Shown here piece by piece: positions 7,903 through 15,301 of a stretch of DNA of 30,508 bases. Position numbers and translations under genes: made by a program. Source of the stretch: Ruminococcaceae bacterium UBA6842 (GTDB taxonomy: Bacteria > Bacillota > Clostridia > Oscillospirales > Acutalibacteraceae); NCBI GenBank assembly GCA_002451855.1, contig DKDS01000002.1:1-30508 (forward strand), read 5' to 3'. The notes under the pieces are model-generated. The model was not told the DNA's origin. It saw only the letters and a list, made by a program, of their open reading frames with translations, and ran no database searches. Numbering within the stretch: the stretch's first letter is position 1; the number at the start of each line of letters is the position of its first letter.

Positions 7903-8658
7903 ATGTTAGATACAGAAAAAAACGATTTATTGTACGATCAGCCTGTAAGGTCTGCAGGTAAGGTTAATTTTAACACAACCGCGCAAAGCGGCTACCTTAC
8001 AAACGAAAATTACAAAACGCTCAGGACAAATATATTTTTCTGCGGCTCCGATATAAAAACGATTGTGCTTACAAGCTCAAGGGAAAACGAGGGTAAAAGC
8101 ACTGTTTCGTCCGAGCTTGCAAAAAGCCTTGCGGAGGCAGGAAAGCGTACCCTGTTTTTAGACGCGGATATGCGCAAATCGGTGCTTATGCGCCACAGTG
8201 CCGCACCGAGAAGCTTTTGCGGGCTTTCGGAGTATCTTTCGGGTCAGGCAGAGCTTTCAAATATTCTTTATAACACTCAAATACCGAATTTTGATGTGGT
8301 ATTCAGCGGCCGTTTTCCGCCCAACCCCGTCGAGCTTTTAGGCTCCGACAGATTTGTCTCGCTTATAGATGAGCTTAAGGGTCTTTACGACTATGTTATT
8401 ATTGATTCTCCGCCCCTCGGAATGGTTATAGACGCCGCCGTAATCGCCTCGCACTGTGACGGCGCGATAATGATTATAACCCCCGGCAAAATTCCGTATA
8501 CAGAGTGTCTTGATGTAAAGGAACAGCTTACAAAAAGCGGTTGCCGCATACTCGGGGCAATTTTGAACGATATATACGGAAAGCGTACAAAGTACTACAA
8601 AAAGTATTACCGTCAAAGAGAATACTCGCAGGAAGCCAAAAGAATTAAATACAGATAA
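7903..8658 (+). CDS. BY-type tyrosine kinase (CpsD/CapB/YwqD-like)
   Basis: A cytoplasmic bacterial tyrosine autokinase that works with the preceding membrane protein. In the 251 residues are the ring-assembly motif ENYKTLRTNI (35-44), Walker A SSRENEGKST (58-67), the BY-kinase-specific Walker A' FLDADMR (85-91) and Walker B YVIIDSPP (164-171). A C-terminal tyrosine cluster includes Tyr231, 232, 235, 236, 241 and 250, the usual autophosphorylation tail. GGAAAGG lies five bases before ATG 7903. The gene ends at a strong hairpin terminator. Known partners such as a PHP-type tyrosine phosphatase and exopolysaccharide genes are absent on both sides, so the target is not evident. A ParA/MinD-type ATPase can look similar, but the tyrosine tail and the Wzz neighbour settle the call. 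Confidence 0.92.
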   Translation: MLDTEKNDLLYDQPVRSAGKVNFNTTAQSGYLTNENYKTLRTNIFFCGSDIKTIVLTSSRENEGKSTVSSELAKSLAEAGKRTLFLDADMRKSVLMRHSAAPRSFCGLSEYLSGQAELSNILYNTQIPNFDVVFSGRFPPNPVELLGSDRFVSLIDELKGLYDYVIIDSPPLGMVIDAAVIASHCDGAIMIITPGKIPYTECLDVKEQLTKSGCRILGAILNDIYGKRTKYYKKYYRQREYSQEAKRIKYR

Positions 8659-8690
8659 AAAAAGAGCTGCCTTTTGGCAGCTCTTTTTTT
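8658..8690. terminator. Bidirectional intrinsic terminator between the BY-kinase and citrate synthase
   Basis: A perfect inverted repeat (AAAGAGCTGCC, loop TTTT, GGCAGCTCTTT) is flanked by A and T runs, giving a U-tract on either strand. It serves the plus-strand kinase gene and overlaps the stop codon of the minus-strand citrate synthase at 8689-8691. Confidence 0.92.
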
Positions 8691-10065
8691 ATCTTTCACT
8701 CATTTTTTTGTATTCACGCTGTGGCTGAACGCTCATATATGCGGGTCTTATAATTTTACCTGCGTTAAGCAGTTCCTCAATTCTGTGCGCGCTCCAGCCT
8801 GCAATTCTCGCAATAGCGAAAAGCGGAGTATACAGCTCGTGCGGAAGCTTTAGCATATCGTAAACAAAGCCGCTGTAAAAGTCCACATTCACGCTTACGC
8901 CCTTATACATCTTGCGTTCTCTCGCAATAATCTTAGGCGCCAGCTCCTCAACTGCGGAATACAGCCTGTATTCCCTGTCAAGTCCCTTTTCCTCCGACAG
9001 ACTTTTTACAAAGCCCCTGAAAACAGTGGCTCTCGGATCGGAAATCGAATAAACGGCATGACCGACGCCGTAAATAAGCCCCGTTCTGTCAAAAGCCTCT
9101 TTGTGAAGGATTTTTTCAAGGTAAGCCTCTACCTCGTTCTTATCGTCCCAGTCCTTAACATTTTCCTTTATATCGTTGAACATAGCGCAAACCTTTATGT
9201 TAGCGCCGCCGTGCTTAGGACCCTTAAGCGAACCGAGCGCCGCCGCAATAGCGGAATAGGTGTCGGTTCCCGAGGAGGAAACCACATGGGTGGTAAAGGT
9301 GGAGTTGTTGCCGCCGCCGTGCTCTGCGTGAAGCACCAAAGCCGCGTCAAGCACCTTTGCCTCAAGCGGTGTATACTTTCCGTCAAGCCTTAGCATATAA
9401 AGTATGTTTTCGGCGGTAGAAAGCTCCGCGCGCGGTTCGTGTACAAAAAAGCTGTCGCATCCGTTAAGGAAATAGTTATAAGAATGATAGCCGTACACCG
9501 AAAGCGACGGGAAGCGTGCTATAAGCTGCAAGCACTGCCGCAGAACATTCGGAATTGATGTATCGTCCGCCTTGTCGTCATAGGAATAAAGCGTTAAAAC
9601 GCTCCTTGCGAGCGAATTCATCATATCCTTAGCCGGCGCCTTCATAATAATATCTCTTACAAAAGAGCCGGGCAAACGGCGGTAAGAAGATAATATCTCA
9701 CAAAATTCCTTTAGTTGCTCCGCCGTCGGAAGCTCGCCGAAAAGCAGGAGATAAACAACCTCCTCAAAGCCGAAGCGGTTGTCGCTTATAAAGCCGTCAA
9801 CCAGCTTTTCAACATCGTATCCCCTGTAATACAAATGTCCCGGACACGGAACCTCCTCGCCGTCTATAATCTGCTTTGACAGTATTTCCGATATTTCGGT
9901 AAGTCCGGTAAGGACGCCCTTTCCGTTGACATCGCGAAGTCCTCTGTTTACTTTATGCTTTATATACAGCTCAGGCTCTATACGGCAGTTTTCCGTGCAT
10001 ATCTGAGAATATTTTTCAATTTCGGGTGTTATGGCATTATACTCTGTATTTGTTTTTCCGTTCAT
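8689..10065 (-). CDS. Citrate synthase
   Basis: Condenses oxaloacetate and acetyl-CoA to citrate, the entry to the oxidative branch that supplies 2-oxoglutarate and glutamate in many anaerobes. The 458-residue protein has HAEHGGGNNS at 246-255, GPKHGGAN with catalytic His285, VGHAVY with His336, and NVDFYSG with catalytic Asp395, so the full active site is present. The first ~45 residues are an N-terminal extension before the core, which begins near GKGVLTGLTEIS. ATG 10065 follows AGAGGG. It is the last gene of the tmcAL strand but lies 111 bases after the DUF4380-like gene, behind a terminator, and a weak extended -10 suggests independent transcription. No aconitase or isocitrate dehydrogenase is next to it. 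A 2-methylcitrate synthase cannot be fully excluded from sequence alone. Confidence 0.95.
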   Translation of the reverse strand: MNGKTNTEYNAITPEIEKYSQICTENCRIEPELYIKHKVNRGLRDVNGKGVLTGLTEISEILSKQIIDGEEVPCPGHLYYRGYDVEKLVDGFISDNRFGFEEVVYLLLFGELPTAEQLKEFCEILSSYRRLPGSFVRDIIMKAPAKDMMNSLARSVLTLYSYDDKADDTSIPNVLRQCLQLIARFPSLSVYGYHSYNYFLNGCDSFFVHEPRAELSTAENILYMLRLDGKYTPLEAKVLDAALVLHAEHGGGNNSTFTTHVVSSSGTDTYSAIAAALGSLKGPKHGGANIKVCAMFNDIKENVKDWDDKNEVEAYLEKILHKEAFDRTGLIYGVGHAVYSISDPRATVFRGFVKSLSEEKGLDREYRLYSAVEELAPKIIARERKMYKGVSVNVDFYSGFVYDMLKLPHELYTPLFAIARIAGWSAHRIEELLNAGKIIRPAYMSVQPQREYKKMSER

Positions 10066-10091
10066 CCGATCCCTCTTTTCTTTATTTCATT

Positions 10092-10100
10092 ATTTTACCA
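10092..10100 (-). promoter_or_regulatory. Possible extended -10 promoter for citrate synthase
   Basis: TGGTAAAAT on the minus strand, about 27 bases before ATG 10065. There is no convincing -35 at standard distance, so this is a weak call supported mainly by the upstream terminator. Confidence 0.4.
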
Positions 10101-10143
10101 CAAAATCGCGCTGACTTCTTAAACTGTATGTTAATTTTCAAAA

Positions 10144-10171
10144 CGCAGTCCCGTTCTCTATCGGGACTGCG
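10144..10171 (-). terminator. Intrinsic terminator after the DUF4380-like gene
   Basis: A 10-base-pair GC-rich stem (CGCAGTCCCG with CGGGACTGCG) and an 8-base loop start six bases past the stop codon of the minus-strand gene. The T run is short (four T, then G), so termination may be incomplete. Confidence 0.7.
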
Positions 10172-10176
10172 CTGTT

Positions 10177-11109
10177 TTAAAGCCTTGAGAGCATTTCATC
10201 TATTGATTTATCGTCCTTAAAGTCCGTATCGCACGGCTTCTTGCAGAGCGACCAGCTTTCGGTAAGGGACGAGGTCTCGCCCGGTTCTACCGTTTTAAGC
10301 TCGCCGAGACTTTCAACTTCAATCATATTTTCGTTTGTGTAGGTCTCAAATGAACAGCCGCCGTCCGGATATTTGCCCGACGGATGGTTTGTGTCGTAGC
10401 TCTTGCGGAAAATATCGTCGCCGAGACAATAGTAAACAGTACCGCAGTTAAGGTCGAAGCCGAGCTTTATCGGTCTTGTATATTTTTCATCCTGACGGAG
10501 AGTTACATATCTGTCGCCGAAATATATACGGTCGTTGCTCATATCGGTGTAGGGCCACACGGAAACAATGCGGTTCGGGAGCAGTCCGGTATCATTCTCA
10601 TTCATAGGTATAACAAGCGTTCCGCCCTTTTCGGAAACCGAAATTCCCCAAACGGCGAAATCCTTAGGCTTATCCGATATATTTTTTACACGCATAGTTA
10701 TCTGCATATTTGTGTCGTCGCTGTCCATCTTGATTTCAAGACTTTTGGCAACGCCGTTTTCCTTTTCGGGGTTAGGAGTAAAAATTGCTCCGTATTCGGT
10801 TTTTTCATAGGCTACGGCTTCAAGGTCGGGATAGTATGTTTCTGGATAGCTCTCGGGTGAAGTCCAAATTCTGTGTCCCGCAAGATTTTCCCAGTGCTTG
10901 CCCTCGCCGTAATAATCGGTAAATACCTTATCGTCCTTGGGTCCGAACGCCTTGCGGTTACTGCAAAGAATATTTCTGCCGCCCGTATACCCAAATCTGA
11001 TTATTCTCGGTCCTATATCCACCGTAACATACGCCTCTATAACGCCGTTGGTTATGCACACGCATTTTCCGTAATCCTTATAAGCTTCGATTTCTTTTAT
11101 GCTTACCAT
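10177..11109 (-). CDS. DUF4380-like protein, probable galactose-mutarotase-type fold
   Basis: A 310-residue soluble protein with no signal peptide or membrane segment. The pattern NGVIEAYVTVDIGPRIIRFGY (21-41) followed by GHRIWTSPE (78-86) matches my memory of the DUF4380 family. That family has a beta-sandwich fold like galactose mutarotase and no established activity. Much of the rest reads as alternating beta strands, consistent with that fold. I start it at ATG 11109, with GGAG eight bases upstream and six bases after the tmcAL stop; a GTG at 11118 would overlap tmcAL. The tight link suggests co-transcription with tmcAL. A sugar- or polysaccharide-binding role is a guess from fold only. 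Confidence 0.7.
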   Translation of the reverse strand: MVSIKEIEAYKDYGKCVCITNGVIEAYVTVDIGPRIIRFGYTGGRNILCSNRKAFGPKDDKVFTDYYGEGKHWENLAGHRIWTSPESYPETYYPDLEAVAYEKTEYGAIFTPNPEKENGVAKSLEIKMDSDDTNMQITMRVKNISDKPKDFAVWGISVSEKGGTLVIPMNENDTGLLPNRIVSVWPYTDMSNDRIYFGDRYVTLRQDEKYTRPIKLGFDLNCGTVYYCLGDDIFRKSYDTNHPSGKYPDGGCSFETYTNENMIEVESLGELKTVEPGETSSLTESWSLCKKPCDTDFKDDKSIDEMLSRL

Positions 11110-11114
11110 TAAAA

Positions 11115-12272
11115 TCACTCCGTTTTAATTATTTTCGCGGTATATTCGCCGCCGCAGGGCAAAGCCCTCTGAAGCGCCAATGAATAAAGATCCGCGGCAC
11201 GGCACTCGTCCGCAAACATACGCCTCGCCGCGTCCGACAGATTTTTAATGTCCGACACACGCATTACAAGAGGTATAAAGGACGACCTCATCTGTTTTTT
11301 AAGGTACTCCTCGCCTTTTTTATTAAATCCTAAAACTCTTATATAGGGCGGCAGCTTCATAAAAAAGGTATTATCAAGCCCGATAAAAGCCGAAAGCGCA
11401 AGTCGCCTTATCCTTGCATGGGTATATCTTTTAACCTTAACTGTATTATACAGTTCATCAAGACTTGTTGCAAGCCTTATTGCCGAAAAAAGCTTATTTT
11501 CTATTCCCTCGCTTATATCGGGCAGGCTTTTAAGCTCATTTTCGGTTTTCAGCCTTAAAACCGAAAGCACGGCGGTCTCAATACGGCGTATATCCGCAAA
11601 ATTTTCGTATACAAAAAGGTCCCAAGCCTCTTTCGGTATATATTCCCTGTAAAAATCGGTCTCGCCGCAAAGCATTTTTTGCCGCAAAAGCGAGGCTGAG
11701 ACAAACTCGCCCTTTTCCATGGAATCGTGCGCCTGCCCCACCCTTTTTACCGTGACGAATTTAAAATCGGCACCTATACTCCTCGCCGCAAGTATATATT
11801 CAACGGCAAGATTATTGTTGGGGCCCGACAGAATACCGTTTTCAAGCCCTGCCGCCCTTTCCCGTGCGGCGGCAAAGGTCATTCCCGTAGCAAGGTTTTC
11901 CGCAAGACGACTTTTGTATTCATCACCCGAAAGAGCGTCTGCCGCCTTTAAAAGCGCCGCTGTGTCTCCGCACTCACTGCCGAACATAAGCGTATCGCAC
12001 CCTGCGGCATAAAGAGCCGAAACACCGCCCAAGGCAAAATTCTGCGCGGTTGAAAGCGAATAGCTTACGGGCAGCTCAAGCACGGCGGCGGCTCCGCACC
12101 TGAGTGCGGCGGCGGCTCTGATACGCTTTTCGGCAATAGCTATATCGCCGCGCTGTACAAAGTTACCGCTTATAACGGCTATTACGGTGCCGAGCTTTTT
12201 TGCCTCATTTATCAAATAGCAATGACCTGTATGCAAGGGGTTAAATTCCGCAATTATTCCCACTGTACTCAA
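11115..12272 (-). CDS. tmcAL: tRNA(Met) cytidine acetate ligase (TmcAL, YlbM family)
   Basis: Uses acetate and ATP through acetyl-adenylate to make N4-acetylcytidine at the wobble base of elongator tRNA(Met). From the TTG at 12272 the protein has 385 residues. It starts STVGIIAEFNPLHTGH, the nucleotidyltransferase opening with the HxGH motif at 14-17, then SGNFVQRG at 35-42, both family hallmarks; a basic patch RYTHARIRR lies in the C-terminal third. TTG 12272 is preferred because it puts the GIIAEFNP strand at the very N-terminus as in B. subtilis YlbM, and a stretch similar to AAAGGAGGTGAT precedes it. The frame is open to 12314, but those 14 codons would lie over the promoter. It is transcribed divergently from ackA, and the DUF4380-like gene follows closely. 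Confidence 0.92.
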   Translation of the reverse strand: MSTVGIIAEFNPLHTGHCYLINEAKKLGTVIAVISGNFVQRGDIAIAEKRIRAAAALRCGAAAVLELPVSYSLSTAQNFALGGVSALYAAGCDTLMFGSECGDTAALLKAADALSGDEYKSRLAENLATGMTFAAARERAAGLENGILSGPNNNLAVEYILAARSIGADFKFVTVKRVGQAHDSMEKGEFVSASLLRQKMLCGETDFYREYIPKEAWDLFVYENFADIRRIETAVLSVLRLKTENELKSLPDISEGIENKLFSAIRLATSLDELYNTVKVKRYTHARIRRLALSAFIGLDNTFFMKLPPYIRVLGFNKKGEEYLKKQMRSSFIPLVMRVSDIKNLSDAARRMFADECRAADLYSLALQRALPCGGEYTAKIIKTE

Positions 12273-12297
12273 AATATCACATCTTTGTAAAAAAAAC

Positions 12298-12326
12298 TTG
12301 AAAAACCGCTTCACATAAAGTATTAT
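12298..12326 (+). promoter_or_regulatory. Sigma-A-type promoter for ackA-galK
   Basis: TTGAAA (12298-12303), a 17-base spacer and TATTAT (12321-12326). The start is predicted near 12333, leaving a leader of about 45 bases that ends in GGAGGAAG before ATG 12378. Confidence 0.78.
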
Positions 12327-12351
12327 ATATTAGTTAGATAAGATATTTCAA
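12322..12351 (-). promoter_or_regulatory. Sigma-A-type promoter for tmcAL
   Basis: On the minus strand TTGAAA (12351-12346), an 18-base spacer and TATAAT (12327-12322). The start is predicted near 12315. Its -10 is almost the same six base pairs as the -10 of the ackA promoter on the other strand. Confidence 0.78.
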
Positions 12352-12377
12352 GATATTTTTATTGGAGGAAGTAAAAT

Positions 12378-13574
12378 ATGAAAATTTTTGTTGTAAACGC
12401 AGGCAGCTCCTCTCTCAAATATCAGCTTATTGATATGGATAACGAGCAGGTCCTTGCAAAAGGTCTTTGCGAAAGAATCGGCGTTACCGGCGCTATTTCA
12501 CACAAAACGGCGGACGGCCGCACCTATTCCGCCGAAACCCCGATGCCTACTCACAGCGAGGCGTTTGAGGCTGTTGTTTATGCGCTGACAAAAAGCGACG
12601 CAAAGGTAATCGATTCGTTTGATGAAATTTCCGCTATCGGTCACCGTATAGTTCAGGGCGGCAGCATTTTTCCCGATTCCTGCCTTGTCACACCGGATGT
12701 TATTGATAAAATAGAAAAGCTCGGCGCACTCGCTCCGCTTCACAATCCGGCTCATGTGCTTGCAATAAGAGCCTGCCTTAAAACCTTCGGCGACAAAATT
12801 CCTCAGGTTGTTGTGTTCGACACATCCTTCCACCAGACAATGCCGCCCAAGGCGTATATGTATCCGCTCCCCTATGAATACTATGAAAAGTACGGCGTCC
12901 GCAAATACGGTGCGCACGGTACTTCTCACCGCTTTGTAAGCGACCGTGTTGCGGCGCTTGAAAACAAACCCAAAAAGGACCTTAAGATAATAACCTGTCA
13001 CTTAGGCAACGGCTGCTCTATCACCGCCGTTAAGGACGGCGTCTGCGCAGACACCTCTATGGGCTTTACACCGCTTGACGGATTTATGATGGGTACACGC
13101 TCGGGAACTCTTGACCCCTCAGCCCTCACCTACATTGCCGAGAAGGAGCATCTCTCCCCCGAGGATGTAAACTCTATCTGCAACAAAAAGTCGGGTATGC
13201 TCGGAATTTCCGGCGTATCGAACGATAATCGTGATATATGCGCCGCCGCGGAAGCAGGCAACGAGCGTGCCAAGCTCGCTATTGAAATGCAGAGATATGA
13301 GATACTTAAGTTTGTAGGCTCCTACATTGCCGCAATGAACGGCGTGGACGCTATCGCTTTCACCGGCGGTATCGGAGAAAACGACCCCGAGCTTCGCCGC
13401 AGCGTGTGCGAAAACCTCACATTCATAGGCGCAAAAATAGATAATGAGAAAAATCAGTTAAGAGGTAAGGAAGTTAAAATTTCAACACCCGACAGCAAAG
13501 TTGACATTTTTGTTATTCCCACAAACGAAGAGCTTGCTATCGCAAGGGATACACTTGCTATAATTTCAAAATAA
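12378..13574 (+). CDS. ackA: Acetate kinase
   Basis: Transfers phosphate from acetyl-phosphate to ADP, giving acetate and ATP in fermentation; cytoplasmic homodimer. The 398-residue protein has the N-terminal signature NAGSSSLKYQL (7-17, Asn7), GHRIVQGG (88-95, Arg90), HNPAH (122-126), catalytic Asp148 in FDTSFH, AHGTSH (179-184, His180), HLGNG (208-212), Arg241 in GTRSG and Glu384 in TNEE. All catalytic residues are in place. Gln93 replaces the His common in other acetate kinases. GGAGG precedes ATG. No phosphotransacetylase gene is adjacent, although pta-ackA is the usual pairing; galactokinase follows 13 bases later. A butyrate kinase is less likely given the acetate-kinase-type motifs and length. 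Confidence 0.96.
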   Translation: MKIFVVNAGSSSLKYQLIDMDNEQVLAKGLCERIGVTGAISHKTADGRTYSAETPMPTHSEAFEAVVYALTKSDAKVIDSFDEISAIGHRIVQGGSIFPDSCLVTPDVIDKIEKLGALAPLHNPAHVLAIRACLKTFGDKIPQVVVFDTSFHQTMPPKAYMYPLPYEYYEKYGVRKYGAHGTSHRFVSDRVAALENKPKKDLKIITCHLGNGCSITAVKDGVCADTSMGFTPLDGFMMGTRSGTLDPSALTYIAEKEHLSPEDVNSICNKKSGMLGISGVSNDNRDICAAAEAGNERAKLAIEMQRYEILKFVGSYIAAMNGVDAIAFTGGIGENDPELRRSVCENLTFIGAKIDNEKNQLRGKEVKISTPDSKVDIFVIPTNEELAIARDTLAIISK

Positions 13575-13587
13575 TCGGAGGAGCTTT

Positions 13588-14865
13588 ATGAACATCACCG
13601 ATATAAAGTCAAAAATAAACGGCGGCGCTTACGACAGCGATTTCACCATGCTTTACGGCGAGCCGACTGCCGCCCGTAACCGTTATTCAAAGGCTTGCGA
13701 GAGCTTTGTGTCAATCTACGGCGAAAGGGACGGCGCACGCCTGTTTTCAGCCCCCGGAAGAACCGAGGTCGGCGGAAACCACACCGACCACCAGCACGGA
13801 TTTGTGCTTGCGGGCGGCGTAAATCTTGATGTTATTGCCGCAGCGGCACCGAATAACGATAACAAGGTACGCATTAAATCCGAGGGCTATGATATGGATG
13901 TCATAGATTTATCGGAGCTTGAAATTGACCCGTCGGAAAACGGCAGAGCGTCCGCGCTTATAAGGGGCGTTTTATCAAGCTTCAAAAAGCTCGGCACACC
14001 GCTTTCGGGCTTTGACGCTTATACCACCTCAAATGTCTTAAAGGGTTCGGGGCTTTCCTCCTCCGCCGCGTTTGAAGTGCTTGTCGGAAATATTGTGAAC
14101 GGTATGTTTTTTGACAATAAAGCAGACGAAATAACCATTGCAAAAATAGGACAGTACGCCGAAAGGGAATACTTCGGCAAGCCGTGCGGTCTGCTTGACC
14201 AGATGGCAAGCTCGTTAGGCGGCTTTACCTATGCCGACTTTAACGATCCCGCAAACCCGATAACCGAAAAGATAAATCTTGATATTCACTCCTTCGGTTA
14301 TACCCTCTGCGTTGTTGATACGGGCGGAAACCATGCCAATTTAACACAGGATTACGCCGATATTACTGTTGAATGTAAGAAAATCAGCAATGCTTTGGGC
14401 GTTGATTTCCTGCGTGACGCCGATACCGAACGTTTTTATAACGAAATAGCGGAGCTTCGCCGTTCCTGCGGCGACCGCGCCGTACTTCGCGCGTTCCACT
14501 TCTTTAATGAGCAGGAGCGTGTAACCGGTCAAAAGGCGGCGCTTAAATCGGGCAATTTTGAAGAATTTTTAAGGCTTGTAAATGAATCGGGAGAGTCCTC
14601 CTACGATTATCTGCAAAACCTTTATTCAAATTCCGCCGTTTCCGAGCAGGGCTTACCGCTCGCCATTGCGCTTACAAAGAAATTCCTCGGCGGAAAAGGC
14701 GCCTGCCGTGTTCACGGCGGCGGTTTTGCCGGAACCATACAGTGCTATATCCCGACCGAACGGTTGGACAACTATAAAACAATGATTGAGGCTGTATTCG
14801 GCAAAAATTCGTGCTGTGTGCTTAACATCCGTCCCGTAGGCGGATACGAGCTTAAGGCTGACTGA
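13588..14865 (+). CDS. galK: Galactokinase (GHMP family)
   Basis: Phosphorylates galactose at C1 with ATP, the first step of the Leloir pathway. The 425-residue sequence has the substrate signature GRTEVGGNHTDHQHG (57-71, including the catalytic Arg58), the GHMP ATP loop LKGSGLSSSAAFEV (151-164), catalytic Asp204 in GLLDQMAS and the third motif GGGFAGT (377-383). It is longer than the ~390 residues of E. coli GalK, mainly through an N-terminal extension of about 30 residues; the extra length does not disturb a motif. GGAGGAG lies before ATG 13588. It shares a transcript with ackA and ends at a strong terminator. No galT, galE or galM is in the window, so other sugar kinases of the GHMP family remain a small possibility. 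Confidence 0.92.
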   Translation: MNITDIKSKINGGAYDSDFTMLYGEPTAARNRYSKACESFVSIYGERDGARLFSAPGRTEVGGNHTDHQHGFVLAGGVNLDVIAAAAPNNDNKVRIKSEGYDMDVIDLSELEIDPSENGRASALIRGVLSSFKKLGTPLSGFDAYTTSNVLKGSGLSSSAAFEVLVGNIVNGMFFDNKADEITIAKIGQYAEREYFGKPCGLLDQMASSLGGFTYADFNDPANPITEKINLDIHSFGYTLCVVDTGGNHANLTQDYADITVECKKISNALGVDFLRDADTERFYNEIAELRRSCGDRAVLRAFHFFNEQERVTGQKAALKSGNFEEFLRLVNESGESSYDYLQNLYSNSAVSEQGLPLAIALTKKFLGGKGACRVHGGGFAGTIQCYIPTERLDNYKTMIEAVFGKNSCCVLNIRPVGGYELKAD

Positions 14866-14881
14866 TTATGTGTAAAAAAAC

Positions 14882-14920
14882 ACCGCCGTTTTGCGATTAA
14901 CGCAAAACGGCGGTATTTTT
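14882..14920. terminator. Bidirectional intrinsic terminator between galK and trxA
   Basis: A perfect 14-base-pair stem (ACCGCCGTTTTGCG with CGCAAAACGGCGGT) with loop ATTAA, flanked by seven A on the left and five T on the right. It can end galK on the plus strand and thioredoxin on the minus strand. Confidence 0.95.
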
Positions 14921-14928
14921 ACTCTTTA

Positions 14929-15234
14929 TTAAAGCATTGAAAGGATTGCCTGCTTTGGCATAGCCCCGACCTCGCTGCGGACTGCCTTACCGTCCTTAAA
15001 CACCATAAGCGCAGGTATAGAGGATACCGAAAAGCGTTCGGCAAGACCGGGCTGTTCGTCCACATTGACCTTGCAGACCTTAATATCTTCCCTTTCCTCC
15101 GCTATCTCGTCCACAACCGGCGATACCATACGGCAGGGACCGCACCATACCGCAAAGAAATCCACGAGCACCGTTTTATCGGAAAGCAATACCTCTTCAT
15201 CAAAATTATCAGCAGTCAAATTAATAACCGACAT
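14929..15234 (-). CDS. trxA: Thioredoxin
   Basis: A small dithiol oxidoreductase that keeps cytoplasmic proteins reduced. The 101-residue product has the active site WCGPC at 30-34, the preceding VDFFAVW strand and the cis-proline in SSIPALMVF that faces the active site. Start ATG 15234 is preferred to GTG 15243 because AAAGAGGTGA then sits at normal spacing. It follows asp23 by less than 70 bases, with a hairpin terminator between, and I see no clear promoter of its own. Expression may depend on readthrough or on a promoter hidden in the hairpin region. No thioredoxin reductase gene is nearby. The length and motif leave little doubt on the family. Confidence 0.96.
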   Translation of the reverse strand: MSVINLTADNFDEEVLLSDKTVLVDFFAVWCGPCRMVSPVVDEIAEEREDIKVCKVNVDEQPGLAERFSVSSIPALMVFKDGKAVRSEVGAMPKQAILSML

Positions 15235-15260
15235 TATTTTCACCTCTTTAATATTCTTAC

Positions 15261-15294
15261 AAAAAATGACCCGAATATGATATTCGGGTCATTT
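15261..15294 (-). terminator. Intrinsic terminator after asp23
   Basis: A 13-14-base-pair stem (AAATGACCCGAATA with TATTCGGGTCATTT) and a tiny loop; reading the minus strand it ends in TTTTTT. It lies between asp23 and trxA. Confidence 0.88.
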
Positions 15295-15301
15295 CATTTA
15301 C

